64,000 nucleotides of DNA, from the NCBI GenBank assembly GCA_034769895.1, contig CM068367.1:319609986-319673985 (forward strand), in the 5' to 3' direction. The DNA is from Magicicada septendecula. Taxonomy: Eukaryota; Arthropoda; Insecta; Hemiptera; Cicadidae. Every line of letters begins with the position of its first letter. The stretch's first letter is position 1. Position numbers and translations under genes: made by a program. Under the pieces are notes generated by a model. The model did no database searches, had not been told where the DNA came from, and saw only the letters and a list, made by a program, of their open reading frames with translations. Below, one piece after another: positions 25,251 through 35,782 of the stretch.

Positions 25251-26161
25251 ACCTGGTTAAATATTTCCTGAAATTTCAATTATTTCTGAAGTCGAATATT
25301 TTGAATTAAAATATACAAATTTGTTTACACTGTAGCTTATGATATTTTAAAATTATTTTATACATCAGTAGGTTCTTATTTCATTTTGTTCAATTCGCCT
25401 TTTTAATATTATTCTGTTCTCGTGAACCAATAATACCCGTAATGTGTTATCTATTGTTATACCTGATCACAGTATAGGCCTGTGCTGTCTTTTATAAATG
25501 TACGTTAGATGACTACGATAAATAGCAAGTCGTACATAAAAATATTTCAACGGTAACAATCCCACCATAGAAGCAGATATAAGTAGCAGTTACATGGACA
25601 GTCAAGGAAGTTATTCAGTTTATTGTCAAACGGGACTTCGATGGATCCTTTCCCAACCTATATTTGTTTGTCTGTGACCTCATATGAAAAAAGTTTCTCA
25701 AAACTGACATTAATAAGAAAATCTTTGTAGATCAACGGTGAGTGAGAAAGTACTTCAAAACTTGGGGCTTTCTTTATAGAAAAACAATGCATCTTCTTTA
25801 TATTATGTAATAGGTAAATTCAGTAAAATAAAGGCTTGAAAACTTTTATTGGAATTATTTTTCTATGTAATTTAATTTATATGAAACTTTGACTTTTATC
25901 GTTTTTGTATATCTTTTTATTTATGTTTCGTTAAAACCTACAACTACTGAGTTTAACATTTAGGTATGTAGACCTACTACTAAAATCTACAAAACATACG
26001 ATTAAAAAACCGTATCTGAAGACCCAAGACTTAAAATGAAAGACCGACCCGGGCCTTAGTCAGCCTTTGTCTCGTCAAACTTGGTTAGAAGCAGAAGTGT
26101 AATGACCAGTGAGTAATGTGAGAAGAATTAATTCCTTGCACAGCAGTAAACCATAAATAGA

Positions 26162-27208
26162 AATATCGGTATGGAGTACCATTCATGACTTCCATGTTAT
26201 AAGATTTATATTTAAAATCATTTTCGAAATGAAATATTTCTATAGGAACTACTTCTTTCTACTTCTTGCTTCACCCTTAACCACAGTACTCTGGTCACTA
26301 ATGTATACCGCCTCACGTTAGCGCACTCGATTTTCACTGATCATGACAGTCGATAGCACTGCCGAAATGTCTGGTTTTGCATAAAACATTGGAGTACGGC
26401 CAAACAGCCCGGAAAGGAATTTTAACAACAAACTACTTCTTTGTTGCCGATAACGTAGTACACATATTAAAAACATGAGGCCAGAAATAACGTTAATTGT
26501 GTGTGTGTGTTTGTGTGTGTGTCTTGCCTGCCTTTTTATTGTGGTAATCATAATAATAAAATGGAAACGTAAACCATTACATAATTGAGATATGCTTGCC
26601 TGCCAGGAACGATATATTTTCACTCGTACGTGATTTAAATTAAAATGAAAAATATAGAATTTTGTTAAAGTAAAATGAAATGTTTCCATAGAAACTACTT
26701 CTTTGTTGTCATTAAAGTATTACACATATAAAACTTATAAAATTTACTTCCTCCATCATCAACTACCATTTTAATTTATTAAAAAATTACCCCCTCCCCC
26801 TTCAACTAACCTTTTCATTTATAGATATTTCATCTACCTTTCTACAGTGGATTATTATGACCTTCTTTTCAGGATACTTTATTTATCAAAATTAAGCAAT
26901 TTACTCTTGTTAAAATGTAAAACGTTGTAGGTAAACTACCCCTTTCCCTTAACCGATCTTCACCAAAAACAAAAGGCCTTCAGTACTCTACAATTCAGGG
27001 CTGTATGCAAAAAATTATTTGATTCTGTTTGAATTTGCGGCTGTTGTCGTTTGCCATAGAAAAAATTCTACACATAGACACACACTTTTCGAAAAATTAC
27101 TTTTTTCATGGTTTGAGGGTAGTACAATCAGAATCTGTCGTTATCTTGAACACGATTTTTTTCGCCATGATCATACTTCTATTTCCTTATGGAACATGGA
27201 AGTAAAAA
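26162..27208 (+). mobile_element. Helitron-like nonautonomous repeat, copy 1 (one core unit)
   Basis: The region is collinear with 38,399-40,347. Both start at AATATCGGTATGGAG, which sits in a small hairpin (GTATGG, four bases, CCAT.C). They share the block GCGCACTCGATTTTCACTGA/GAT and the block AACAGCCCGG.AAGGAATTTT, then a CCCCTCCCCCTTCAACTA block. This copy has only one core unit (AGGTAAACTACCCCTTTCCC, about 26,930). Both end with TTTTCGAAAAAT.ACTTTTT and an imperfect 29-base palindrome (27,175-27,203) before AGTAAAAA. An insertion with a TG microsatellite (about 26,498-26,520) and a partial internal duplication (GAAATGTTTCCATAGAAACT near 26,678) are specific to this copy. It has no coding capacity. 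A 3' palindrome and a core of tandem units are known features of Helentron-associated (DINE-like) elements; assigning this family there is inference. Confidence 0.7.
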
Positions 27209-27429
27209 TGTTTAAATTTGTGTGTATTGTTGTTATTAATAACAATACTTTTTCCGTTTCTAGGAAATGCACAGGAATTTATCTAATTTATTTAGTTTAA
27301 TTCAAATCGGCAACGATTACGGATCCATACTATCAGTGTCTCTACAAGTAAATTCATCTCGTGGCCTGTTTACCCACTGTGAAATACTCGATATACATGG
27401 AAATTTTACTGCTTTGAATGTTACGATTA

Positions 27430-27431
<2 letters not shown>

Positions 27432-27471
<40 letters not shown>
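27432..27471. repeat. (CA)n dinucleotide repeat
   Basis: About twenty uninterrupted CA units lie just upstream of the GC-rich duplication. Confidence 0.95.
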
Positions 27472-27476
<5 letters not shown>

Positions 27477-27483
27477 GCGGCCA

Positions 27484-27735
27484 CATCCTGGCGCGCAGTT
27501 TGCGTGTTGGGGCCAGTGCTTGCGCGCGCCTTACATTGACTCCAACACGCATTCTCGCGCGCACACGCATGTGTCGCCCGCGCGTACAGACTCACACCGC
27601 ACCGCTTGAGCTGACACATGTCCTGCGTTGCAGTCTGCGTGTTGGATATCAGTGTGAACGTGCGCGGTTTGCATTGACTCCAGCACGCACTCTGGTATGC
27701 GCACGTATGTGCGCTCGCGGTGTACACACATGCTT
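27484..27735 (+). repeat. GC-rich tandem duplication, 135-base offset
   Basis: Two diverged copies (TGCGTGTTGG at 27,501 and at 27,636) share the landmarks GCAGT.TGCGTGTTGG, CATTGACTCCA.CACGCA and CGCACACGCATGTG/CGCACGTATGTG. The offset is a multiple of three, so open frames on both strands show the repeat as similar peptides. Examples are RVG..C.RARLTLTPTR.L on plus and NACWSQCKAR.. / SACWSQCKPR.. on minus. The segment is rich in CpG and in CGCG/GCGC against an AT-rich background. It is judged a minisatellite-like duplication and not a gene, although the open frame of 145 codons on minus (27,317-27,754) is unusual. Confidence 0.7.
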
Positions 27736-28044
27736 TTTGTTTTAACCGTGGCAATCACAATAGTAAAATTTTCCAATCTGGAATATGTTCACATTAGGCA
27801 AATACAGCCAGGGATGAATTTAGTGCTGATACATAGAACATCAAAATATGTCAATGTTTGTAATTAACATAACACAAAATAATTCTTATTACGATGCGGC
27901 ATGCTTAATAGATGTTTTTAATAAAAACAAGTTTCACTGTCAACGGGTCGTAAGATTGTAGGAATGGTGGCAACTTACTGAATTATGGGCTATAGAAATA
28001 ATTTAAAAAAAGTTAGTATTAGCGGAGAGAATCCTCTAAAAGTG

Positions 28045-28335
28045 TGTTAAGAGTCCTGGATACCAAATGAAGAAATTAGAAATATAACGAAAGAAAGAAC
28101 ATAATCGTGGAGAGAATAAATGTCAGATGGTTTGATCATCTATGTAGAATGCCGGATTTAATAACTACTGGCAAAAATCACTTGCATCGACACCATCAGA
28201 AAGACAGAAATAGGGGTCGCAAAGCAAATCATGGAATGACAGAATCCGGGAATTAATGACATTAATGAGAGGAGTCTGAACGAAGCTACAGCCGATGGAA
28301 GAAGAACTTGTAAAAGGGGATTGGGTAGAGACAAT
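28045..28335 (+). mobile_element. LINE 3'-end fragment, heavily decayed
   Basis: Readable across three frames are the equivalents of TNEEIRNITKERT, then IVERINVRWFDHLCRMPD. A SLASTPSERQK..S.SKSWNDRI segment, RSLNEATADGRRTCKRGLGR and a short tail follow. The order RW.(G/D)HL.RM, GR..., W.D.I.E, then a final basic segment is that of LINE C-termini in arthropods. No polymerase motifs are retained. It appears to be a different family from the 20 kb fragment, because its terminus differs. Confidence 0.65.
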
Positions 28336-28599
28336 TTTGTTATTGGAAGCCTCTTATTTTGTTATTGTTTAATTAACTTGTTATTTATATACTGTACATA
28401 TTTAACCCAAATATAAATAGATAAGATGAAATGTAACTGTTTTAATTTATTTAATATACTTCTGTAATTAAGAGATTACAGGTCTACATATGGCGACCAT
28501 TAACATGCGTAGCTGACAGTTTAGACTATAATCGCCTCTTATTTACTGTCATTAAAGATGTTGATTTCAGAGACAAACGACGGCGACTTCCGTCAATTC

Positions 28600-29215
28600 A
28601 CTTAGCTTCGTTAGTATTTTTCCCAGAAAAAAAATTGAGCGATTTACTTATGAAAGTAGCATCTCCCACTTCAAATGGTGTATACCATCTATCAGGCTGG
28701 GTGCAAACAATTTGTTCACTCAGTGGTCTGAAGATTTTATTAATACTACTAAACCTACATAATATTTACCAACTTTGTTGGTATAAGACGAACATACTAG
28801 CCACAGACGAAATATTGACGTCATAAACATGGCAAGAGATAATTTGCTTACCACCACACACCACTCACAAGCCCAACAAAATTAGATACGTCTTTCATGT
28901 ACGACAGTTACTACTTCATGCCTTACTTTCATGAGTCATTACTTTCACAGAGCCAGTGATGAGATCCCAATGTGGTTGAGGCATAACACTAGGGTTCTTA
29001 GCCAGTATGATATAGTCTTAACTGCCAGGACGAGCCTATCTGAAAGTACACACTGGTGAAATTGCAGTCAGTGGTTTTATAGTCACAGGTAGCCTATTGG
29101 CTCTGCCAACAGATAAATCTTGAGTGAAGCTGATTTCGTTTCCGCTCGTAGCTGCACTTTTACCATATTATATAGATGCTGAGGAAAGAGACGATGATGG
29201 CTCAATTCATGAACA
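28600..29215 (+). pseudogene. Pogo/Tigger-type transposase relic, catalytic part
   Basis: Frame-shifting translation gives the DDE superfamily domain found in Tigger, jerky and other pogo-like transposases. A SGWVQ segment (about 28,695) and an F.QWSEDFINTTKP-like segment come first. The second catalytic aspartate block reads LV.DEHTSH.RNIDVI.MARDN (28,778-28,845); the usual form is LVLDGH.SH. After this come CLPPHTTHK (about 28,845-28,871), a P.VVW-like region, and GRAYLKVHTGEIAVSGF..TG (about 29,030-29,090). Stops interrupt every frame, including one inside the LV.DEH block. The N-terminal DNA-binding part and the first catalytic aspartate are absent. The relic is cut at 29,230 by a LINE and resumes at 32,714. 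Confidence 0.75.
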
Positions 29216-29230
29216 TAGAGAATTCTCAAA
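29216..29230 (+). repeat. Left 15-bp target-site duplication of the LINE
   Basis: TAGAGAATTCTCAAA is repeated exactly at 32,699-32,713, on either side of the 3.47 kb LINE. The first TA could also be part of the element's TAG tail at the right copy, so the strict length is 13-15 bases. Confidence 0.85.
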
Positions 29231-32200
29231 GGGGGTCAAAGGTTGGTAAAGGGTCTCAGAGGCGATCTGGGTTGCTGGTGCCCAGATAGCAACAAAACTC
29301 TGAGAAAGGCCCACTGTTTTCTGACGAAAGAGTCAGAGGTTCTAGATGAACTCAGCTCTGCCAACAAATCCTACTCTCACGTCCTCGAAGACTAATTGTA
29401 GTCGCGTGACCCCTGGGTGCATGGCGTGCCTGTTTGTGCGCCATGTAGCAAACATGAGAGAGGATGAAGGGCGAGTTTCCAGCGCCCGAAATAATTAACT
29501 GGAACAGACCAGCTAAGGTATGGTAACCCCGACAGAAGTGTCCCTGGTCCTCCAGGATGGGGGTTGGTCGTGGAGCTTACGACCCACACCATAAAATATA
29601 ACTGTAGAGAAACCCAACGACTTGTCAGTGGGAAGAAGAAGTTGAAGGAAAACATCATGAATGATCCTAATGCTCAAAATATATCCGGAGGTAAAACAGT
29701 CCCCCATTCGGATCTCCGGGGTGGGACAGTATTAGGAGAAGCACACATCACGAATCATCGGATTAAGATAAGAAAAAAAGATGACAAATGGAAGCATAAA
29801 TTGATCATCGGAACGTGGAACGTACAGACCATGCTGAAACCAGGAAAAATGAGGGAAGTTGCTGATGAAATGAACAGATTTCATTTGGATATTATTGCCT
29901 TACAAGAGATTAGATGGCAAGGACAAGGAGTAATCGAGAAAAGAGATTTCAAGTTCATTTACAGTGGACCTACAGCAAGAACAGGTCAGTTTGGGACTGG
30001 GTTCATAATGAACAAGAAAATATCTGACAGGGTAATTGGAATTGAACCAATATCTGATAGAATATGCAAGCTAAGAATGAAAGGCCATTTCAGAAATATA
30101 ACCCTCATATCAGTACATGACCAACTGAGGATAAATCAGATGAAGAGAAGGAGGAATTTTATGGAAAATTAACAAGAGTGTACGGAGCAGTCCCAAAATA
30201 CGACTTAGTTATCATTCTGGGGGACTTTAATGCTAAGATTGGAAAAGAGAATTTTCTGAAAGGCGTTGCTGGGAAATTCTCCCTGCACAATGAATCCAGT
30301 GACAATGGAAGAATGCTTGCAGAGTTCGCTACAGCGTGCGGAATGATCATAAAAAGCATCAGTTTTGATCATAAAAGAATCCACTTAGGGACATGGAGAG
30401 CCCCTGGGACTGATCTAATGAATCAAATTGATCATGTCCTTGTTAGCAAAAGACATGCAACCTCTGTAGTAGACACTAGAGCAATGAGAGGTCCAAACTG
30501 TGATACTGATCACTATCTGGTGAGAGTAGTGGTCAGAGAAAAGCTAGCTATGATCCAAAAAGATAAGGGAGAGAAAAGAATGAAATGGGATGTCGATAAA
30601 CTTAAAGATGGTCAGTTTTGTGGTCAATACCAACTGATGATAGCTAACAAACTTGATGAGGAAATCAATAATATTGAAGAAAAGTGGACAAACATGAAAG
30701 AAGCTGTTATAGAGGCGGCTAGAGAGATAGTAGGTGTGAAAAGGAGAAAACAGTCCGAATGGTTTGATGACGAGTGCAGAGAAGCTATACAGGAAAAGAA
30801 TGAATACAGAAGGAAAATGTTGGAGAGAAACACTAGACAGAATAGTGACCGATATAGAGCTAGCAGACGCGAGGCAAACCTTTTATGTAAGAAGAAAAAG
30901 AGAGAATACATGAAGGAGAAGGTGCAAAAAATAGAGGAATTATCAGAACAGAAGCAAACAAAAAACCTGTATAATGAGGTAAGAAGTATAAACAGAAGTT
31001 ACCAACCAAAGCTAAATATCTGCAAAGACAAAGATGGAAAACTAATAGCAGAAGACAGGCTGATCCTCAACAGATGGGCTGAATTTTTTGAAGAAATATT
31101 AAATAAGCCTGACACAATGGAGAATGTAAGAATAGGTCCAGAACCATATGTAGAAATTCCCTCAGTTGAGGAAGTGAGAAGAGCAATTAATCGACTAAAG
31201 AACGGGAAAGCGCCTGGCGAAGATCAGCTTAGCCCTGAACTGATCAAAAAAGACGGTGGAGCACTAACTGCACAAATTCATGATATAGTATGTAGTGTAT
31301 GGGAGGAAGAGACAATGCCAAATGACTGGAAGACTGGAGTAATATGCCCAGTTTTTAAAAAAGGAGATAAAACTGTATGCAGCAATTATAGGGGCATAAC
31401 ACTGCTAAGCTGTGTCTATAAGACATTTTCCATGATTCTCCTTGATAGGTTAAATATATATGCAGAGGAAATTTTAAGTGAACATCAAAGTGGATTTAGA
31501 GCCGACCGGAGCACAGTCGATCAAATTTTCGTCATGAGGCAGTCACTCGAAAGATGTTTCGAATATGGTATTGACCTCCATATACTGTTTATAGATTTCA
31601 GGCAAGCCTTCGATAGCGTAAATCGAAAAATGTTCGAATAGCACTGGAAGAATTGGGAGTACCTCAAAAGATTGTGAGACTGGTACTGCTCAGTCTGAAC
31701 GATTTCAAAGGAAGAGTAGTTCTGGGAAGAAACAAAAGCCGAGATTTTACGGTTGGTACTGGAGTAAAGCAGGGTGATGCACTATCTGCAACCCTCTTCA
31801 ACTTGGCACTACATTATGCTATAAACAAGATAGACTTCAGAGGACACATCTTCAAAAGGACGAGGCAACTAGGAGCATATGCGGATGATATTGTGCTGGT
31901 AGCCAGGAACAAAAATGTATTAAAAGATACCTTTATTGAAATGGAGAGGAAAGTAAGCAAAATTGGTTTGGAAGTCAATGAGGCTAAAACAAAATACATG
32001 AAAGTGTCTGTGAAGGAAAATAGAGAACTGCTAGACCTTCACACAGGCCATTACTGTTTCCAAGGAGTTGCAGAATTTAAGTACCTAGGTGTTATTCTGA
32101 ATAATGAAAACCGAGTGAGCAGCGAAATAGTAAATAGAATCATAACCGGCAATAGAGCCTACTATGCAAACCAATCATTACTAAAATCAAAGCTTTTAAC

Positions 32201-32698
32201 TCCAAGAACCAAACTGATGTTATATAAAACACTGATCAGACCTGTTATTACTTATGCATCCGAGACATGGACTCTCGTACATAAGGATATAAGCGCTCTA
32301 AGAATTTTTGAAAGAAGAATATTGAGGCAGATATTTGGACCAGTGAAGGAAGCGAATATGTATAGGATCCGAAATAACGGTGAAATAAATGAGTTGATTG
32401 GTGGACAAGACCTGGTGAGGCACATAAAATCAGCTAGAATTGGGAAATCAGCTGGGACACGTATCCCGTATGAATGTTACGAGGATGCCCAAAACTATAT
32501 TAAGTGGAACGATATTTGGCAAAAGAAGAAGAGGTAGGCCTCGAAGAAGATGGCAGCAGGATGTGGAAGAAGATCTGAGAAAGATGGGCATTAGGAACTG
32601 GAGACTGAAGGCAATGGACAGAGTTGAGTGGAGACGGGTCGTAGCGGAAGCCAAGGCTCACCATGGGCTGTAGTGCTGGAGAGTAGTAGTAGTAGTAG
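29231..32698 (+). mobile_element. Near-complete RTE-type LINE retrotransposon
   Basis: The element is 3,468 bases long. It starts with a G-run, has about 330 bases of leader, one coding region with endonuclease and reverse transcriptase, and a (TAG)n 3' tail (about 32,684-32,698). It is flanked by a 15-base target duplication and therefore inserted as a whole. Size, the single endonuclease-polymerase reading frame and a trinucleotide tail are the RTE-clade pattern; clade assignment by eye only. It sits in the same orientation as, and inside, the pogo-type transposase relic. Its sequence is much better preserved than the other LINE pieces here, so it is probably the youngest retrotransposon in the window. 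Confidence 0.9.
29564..32673 (+). pseudogene. LINE endonuclease / reverse transcriptase, three frameshifts
   Basis: The protein would nick the target DNA and copy the element's RNA into it. The apurinic-type endonuclease comes first: GTWNVQTM (about 29,812), ALQEIRW with the metal-binding Glu (about 29,900), LGDFNAKIG (about 30,218), and TDH near the end (about 30,505). A basic, coiled-coil-like linker (about 30,750-30,960) follows. The polymerase shows WKTGVICPVFKKGD, NYRGITLLS, HQSGFRADRSTVDQ, FIDFRQAFDSVN, GVKQGDALS, AYADDIVLV (catalytic YADD at 31,878-31,889) and FKYLGVIL. The tail contains SETWTL, a FERRILRQIFGPVKE block and GRPRRRWQ, and ends AKAHHGL. Single-base losses or gains near 30,120, 31,640 and 32,445 each shift the frame; no other disruption was noticed. 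It is inactive as it stands. The first ATG of the open frame is at 29,564, and an ATG at 29,657 is an alternative start. Confidence 0.9.
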
Positions 32699-32713
32699 TA
32701 GAGAATTCTCAAA
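32699..32713 (+). repeat. Right 15-bp target-site duplication of the LINE
   Basis: Identical to 29,216-29,230, it follows the (TAG)n tail of the LINE. The sequence after it continues the pogo-type transposase. Confidence 0.85.
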
Positions 32714-33262
32714 AGCCACTTAACACACCACAGCAGTTAGTAAGATCGTTTGATCAAGGATCAGGCTCATAAAAAATGAATTACACTTCGTTTCTCTACA
32801 TATCTCTGCATATTTTCCACGTCCACGAATGAGAAAATTATTTATTCGAGAACGAGAAACTGGTACGGCCACAATAATCACTGATTCACCATAGAAGGTG
32901 AGTCTGGAGATTTCTCTCAACGAATCCAACACTAAACGTCCTCCAAAAACTGATAAAAAAAAAATTACATCACCTCGTCACCCAAGAAATCTACCTAAAA
33001 GGAAACAATTAAAGAAAAAATTGTTCTTACTTCCACAAGATGATAACAGTAGTAGTAACTCAGAGAACCTAACATTCCATTCTGATGAATCGTCAGACCT
33101 GGAACTTGGAAACGGAGGTGATGAAAAGACTCCTGTTGACCACAAATCTGAATGTCTGTTTTGTCTCCGATGATACTAAAGTGCTTTGTGTGCTTTTTGT
33201 GGACGCATAGTGATTGTGCAGGTGCCGAAAATGTAAATGTTTACATTTCTGACTTTCACATA
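32714..33262 (+). pseudogene. Pogo/Tigger-type transposase relic, C-terminal part
   Basis: Continuation of the relic at 28,600-29,215. From about 32,809 the frame reads YFPRPRMRKLFIRERETGTA and then TIITDSP. This fits the (P)FPK..R..RRGR..GK(T/S).ILT.SP stretch that follows the DDE domain in many Tigger-like proteins. An open frame (32,898-33,173) continues with lysine-rich and serine/aspartate-rich sequence, ending with the first half of a zinc-binding module (ECLFC, about 33,150). After one frame change the second half reads C..FLWTHSDCAGAENVNVYI (about 33,185-33,255), matching the usual W.H..CAG pattern of the PHD-like C-terminus. The ATG at 32,898 is internal to the old protein and not a true start. 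Confidence 0.75.
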
Positions 33263-34846
33263 TAATTTTTTTTGGCAGATTAAGACTCAGACTATTTTCT
33301 GATATTACTCGTATTATTTTTTATTTCGTGTGGTAAAATTTGTTCGTTTTACACTTTTTAGTAAACATTAGTCTCTATAAACATTATAATTTTTTATGTC
33401 TAATATGTAATTTTCTATGTTAAACATGTTTACAGTAATATTAATCATGCTGATGTAAATATTTACATTTTTTTATAACTGTTTTGTTCTACATAAAACT
33501 TTTTGTTTTTTCCACAATTGTTAAAGACTTTTTTGTTACATTCGTTAAAATACTAAATTGTCTTGTAACTTTCCTTGTTAATGTGTAAATTTCAACACAA
33601 AATATAATTTCTGACTAAAGAAATAGGGATCCTGATTCCTGATTTAACATTACATTATTAGACATTACTGTCACACATTGTTGTTTTTTACATGCTATTG
33701 AGAAATTTTGAAGTAAATTCAATTTTCTGTGTAAAATTTCCCTCCCTATTCCATATTACCTTCAATTTCCCAACATGTCTTTAAAGAGAGCCACTGTGCG
33801 GGTTTAATTTTATTTTAAATGTCAGAGATAGTTAAAAACCTGCCGACTGTTAAATTAATTTGAAATTCATAGGAAGCTGATATAAATATACTTTAATATT
33901 ATTGAAGAAGTAAGTGGTATTCCATATTACTCGCACTTCCTCTATTCATTTTTTTCCATTAGATGATTTACCACTACTACTTACATTTACTATAAAACAG
34001 ATGTTACTTAATTAACGTGGATGTGTCGTTAGAATTTAGTTGTTTCTCGGTTTAATAAAAAACTAATCATTAATAATAATTATAGTTGATTAACAATTAT
34101 TCACTTTTCCTTTTTGTTCTGGTCTTTCGCAAAGGCCCGACCGACGAGGAAGTGGCAAGCTGGCATGACTCGACTAATTACGACTACACTCACTCTATCA
34201 CATTAAAAGCTTTTTTATCTTACTCATCAATGGAAGGTTTCAAATTTAGCGCAACCACAGCGTAATGATAGAGCCAGTTAATGGTCCATCTGCTTCCACA
34301 GACAAAATTTTACATCAGACAAAACCTATTACTAAACCGAATCGAAATATCAAACTCGTATCAACCGGTAACAATTACAGCACAGACGCGACTGACTAAC
34401 ACTATTTTAAAATCAATCTTCTTCCATATGTGGCTGTATTATGCGTGTCATCGCTACATGACTTTAACGTCATACTCAGACCAGGATGGGAAACCTGTGG
34501 ACAGAATCAGATTATTGTTTCAAGAGATTAAATCGCGCATGATCACATCGACAAACGACAGACACATGATAGGCGAAACTAAACATTTAATAATATATGA
34601 ATTAATATAACATAAGCATAATATCAACAGCATTTCTGCTAAATGACTGAGTCCCGTTTGATACACATAACATTAGGCTATAGCATTTTGACATTTCCTA
34701 CCTAATGATCATAATTATAAATCTAATCAAAATTATGAACCTAATTAATCTAATTAATGAGATCAGTTCAGCGGTTCTTCCAACGATCTTCCAGTACCTT
34801 CAGTCATGAAAGTTTTTGCAGTTTTGTTAGTTTTATTAGCAGCCAT
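33263..34846. other. Very AT-rich stretch with short perfect palindromes
   Basis: Palindromes AAATGTAAA/TTTACATTT (33,229-33,248, two-base centre) and ATGTAAATATTTACAT (33,453-33,468, perfect) share a core and are about 225 bases apart. The first overlaps the end of the transposase relic. No gene or known element end was recognised. The open frame at 34,281-34,610 carries no motif. Confidence 0.4.
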
Positions 34847-34946
34847 CTTAATACCAACTTTGTCACTACTTATTGCCACACTGCTAAATACTTCGTTCTT
34901 GACGAGGCTTTTCGGTGGTGGAGACAAGACCTGAAGATGGTAGAGA
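34847..34946 (-). repeat. Left arm of an inverted repeat (Penelope-like terminal remnant)
   Basis: About 70 bases (34,849-34,917) are the near-exact reverse complement of 35,817-35,879. On the minus strand they carry the 3' half of the hammerhead motif (CACC, GAAA, AGCC, TC, GTC, AAGAAC, GAAGTAT). The 5' half is missing on that strand. Next to it on the plus strand lies a partial direct copy of the 5' half (GACAAGACCTGAAGATGGT, about 34,923-34,941). The arrangement is thus a head-to-head junction of two terminal repeats. Penelope-like elements are known for terminal repeats in direct or inverted orientation; no Penelope protein is visible here. Confidence 0.65.
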
Positions 34947-34954
34947 CTTCCTGA

Positions 34955-35774
34955 TATGGGCGTAACTTGGGGCCTAATTTTGGGGGGGCAGGGTAAAGCT
35001 TCATAAATTCAAGTGTGTAGTGGGACCATTTATATAATAAAATATATTATATACAAAATTAGAAAGTTTAATAATAATTCTTAGTTAGTAAACGAGGGAC
35101 AATTTCATTTTGTAATGATTAACAAAGCTTTCTTCATAAGTTATACTTCCAGTTATGTTTACCTAGAACAAATATACTGTAGACCTATAAACATAAACAA
35201 TTTCAGTTCTTCCAATTCTTATACCCAATTTTCGTAAACGCATCCCCTTCCTTAGGCACACTGTCACAAAATGCTCGACAGTAGTAGCAGTAAGCCGAAT
35301 CAGTCACAACACAAGAAATTTTCAAATTGCCAGTCAGGCAATTTTCAAAGAAATTAAGCAGTGTTACTTCTTTGCGTTCTTATCTCCCATTTCTCAGAAC
35401 TTAGGAACTTAGGTGTTCCAAAACAAGTCTTTTTTGTGTAAAAGGCACGCATTGTATTCCAGCTAATTAGGTCTCTAGCGTTTGTTTTTTTCGAACAGAA
35501 ATATTATTTTGACGCATATCATTCAAATATGTCAAACATTCCCCTTACAAGTCTCTTCGAAAGAAATAAGAATAATAAATGTATGGCAACTAGTCCTCTG
35601 ATAACAGTACAGATGTTGATAAATAGTGCTTACTGTGCTCGCAAGCATAGAAACTGTCTCCTGTTTGACTATTTGTTAGTTTTTATTTATAACAACTGGA
35701 AACAAAATTTTATAATGCTCGGAACATTGGGGGGAGGGGCCCCACCCCCTTGCCCCTCCGAAGTTACGCCTATG
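34955..35774. mobile_element. Nonautonomous hAT-type element, 820 bp
   Basis: The left end reads TATGGGCGTAACTTGGGG. The reverse complement of the right end reads CATAGGCGTAACTTCGGAGG. The shared ATRGGCGTAACTT followed by a G-rich stretch forms terminal inverted repeats. The element is flanked by 8-base direct repeats CTTCCTGA (34,947-34,954 and 35,775-35,782), and eight-base duplications are the hAT signature. CTTCCTGA occurs once more just downstream (35,787-35,794), so the duplication is slightly ambiguous. It has no transposase frame inside. It sits at the centre of the inverted repeat carrying the hammerhead motif and so is younger than that repeat. Confidence 0.7.
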
Positions 35775-35782
35775 CTTCCTGA

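Larger units (their letters stand above)
21076..26161. other. Long AT-rich stretch, short local repeats only
   Basis: Holds a 17-base T run (about 23,830-23,846), a 62-base tandem duplication (24,001-24,105), a CTA/CCA tract (25,219-25,250) and a 14-base direct repeat (TATGATCATCCGAT at about 24,924 and 24,954). Around 24,560-24,700 (+) a GRPKK-like phrase hints at another LINE tail, too weak to call. No host exon is supported. Confidence 0.4.
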
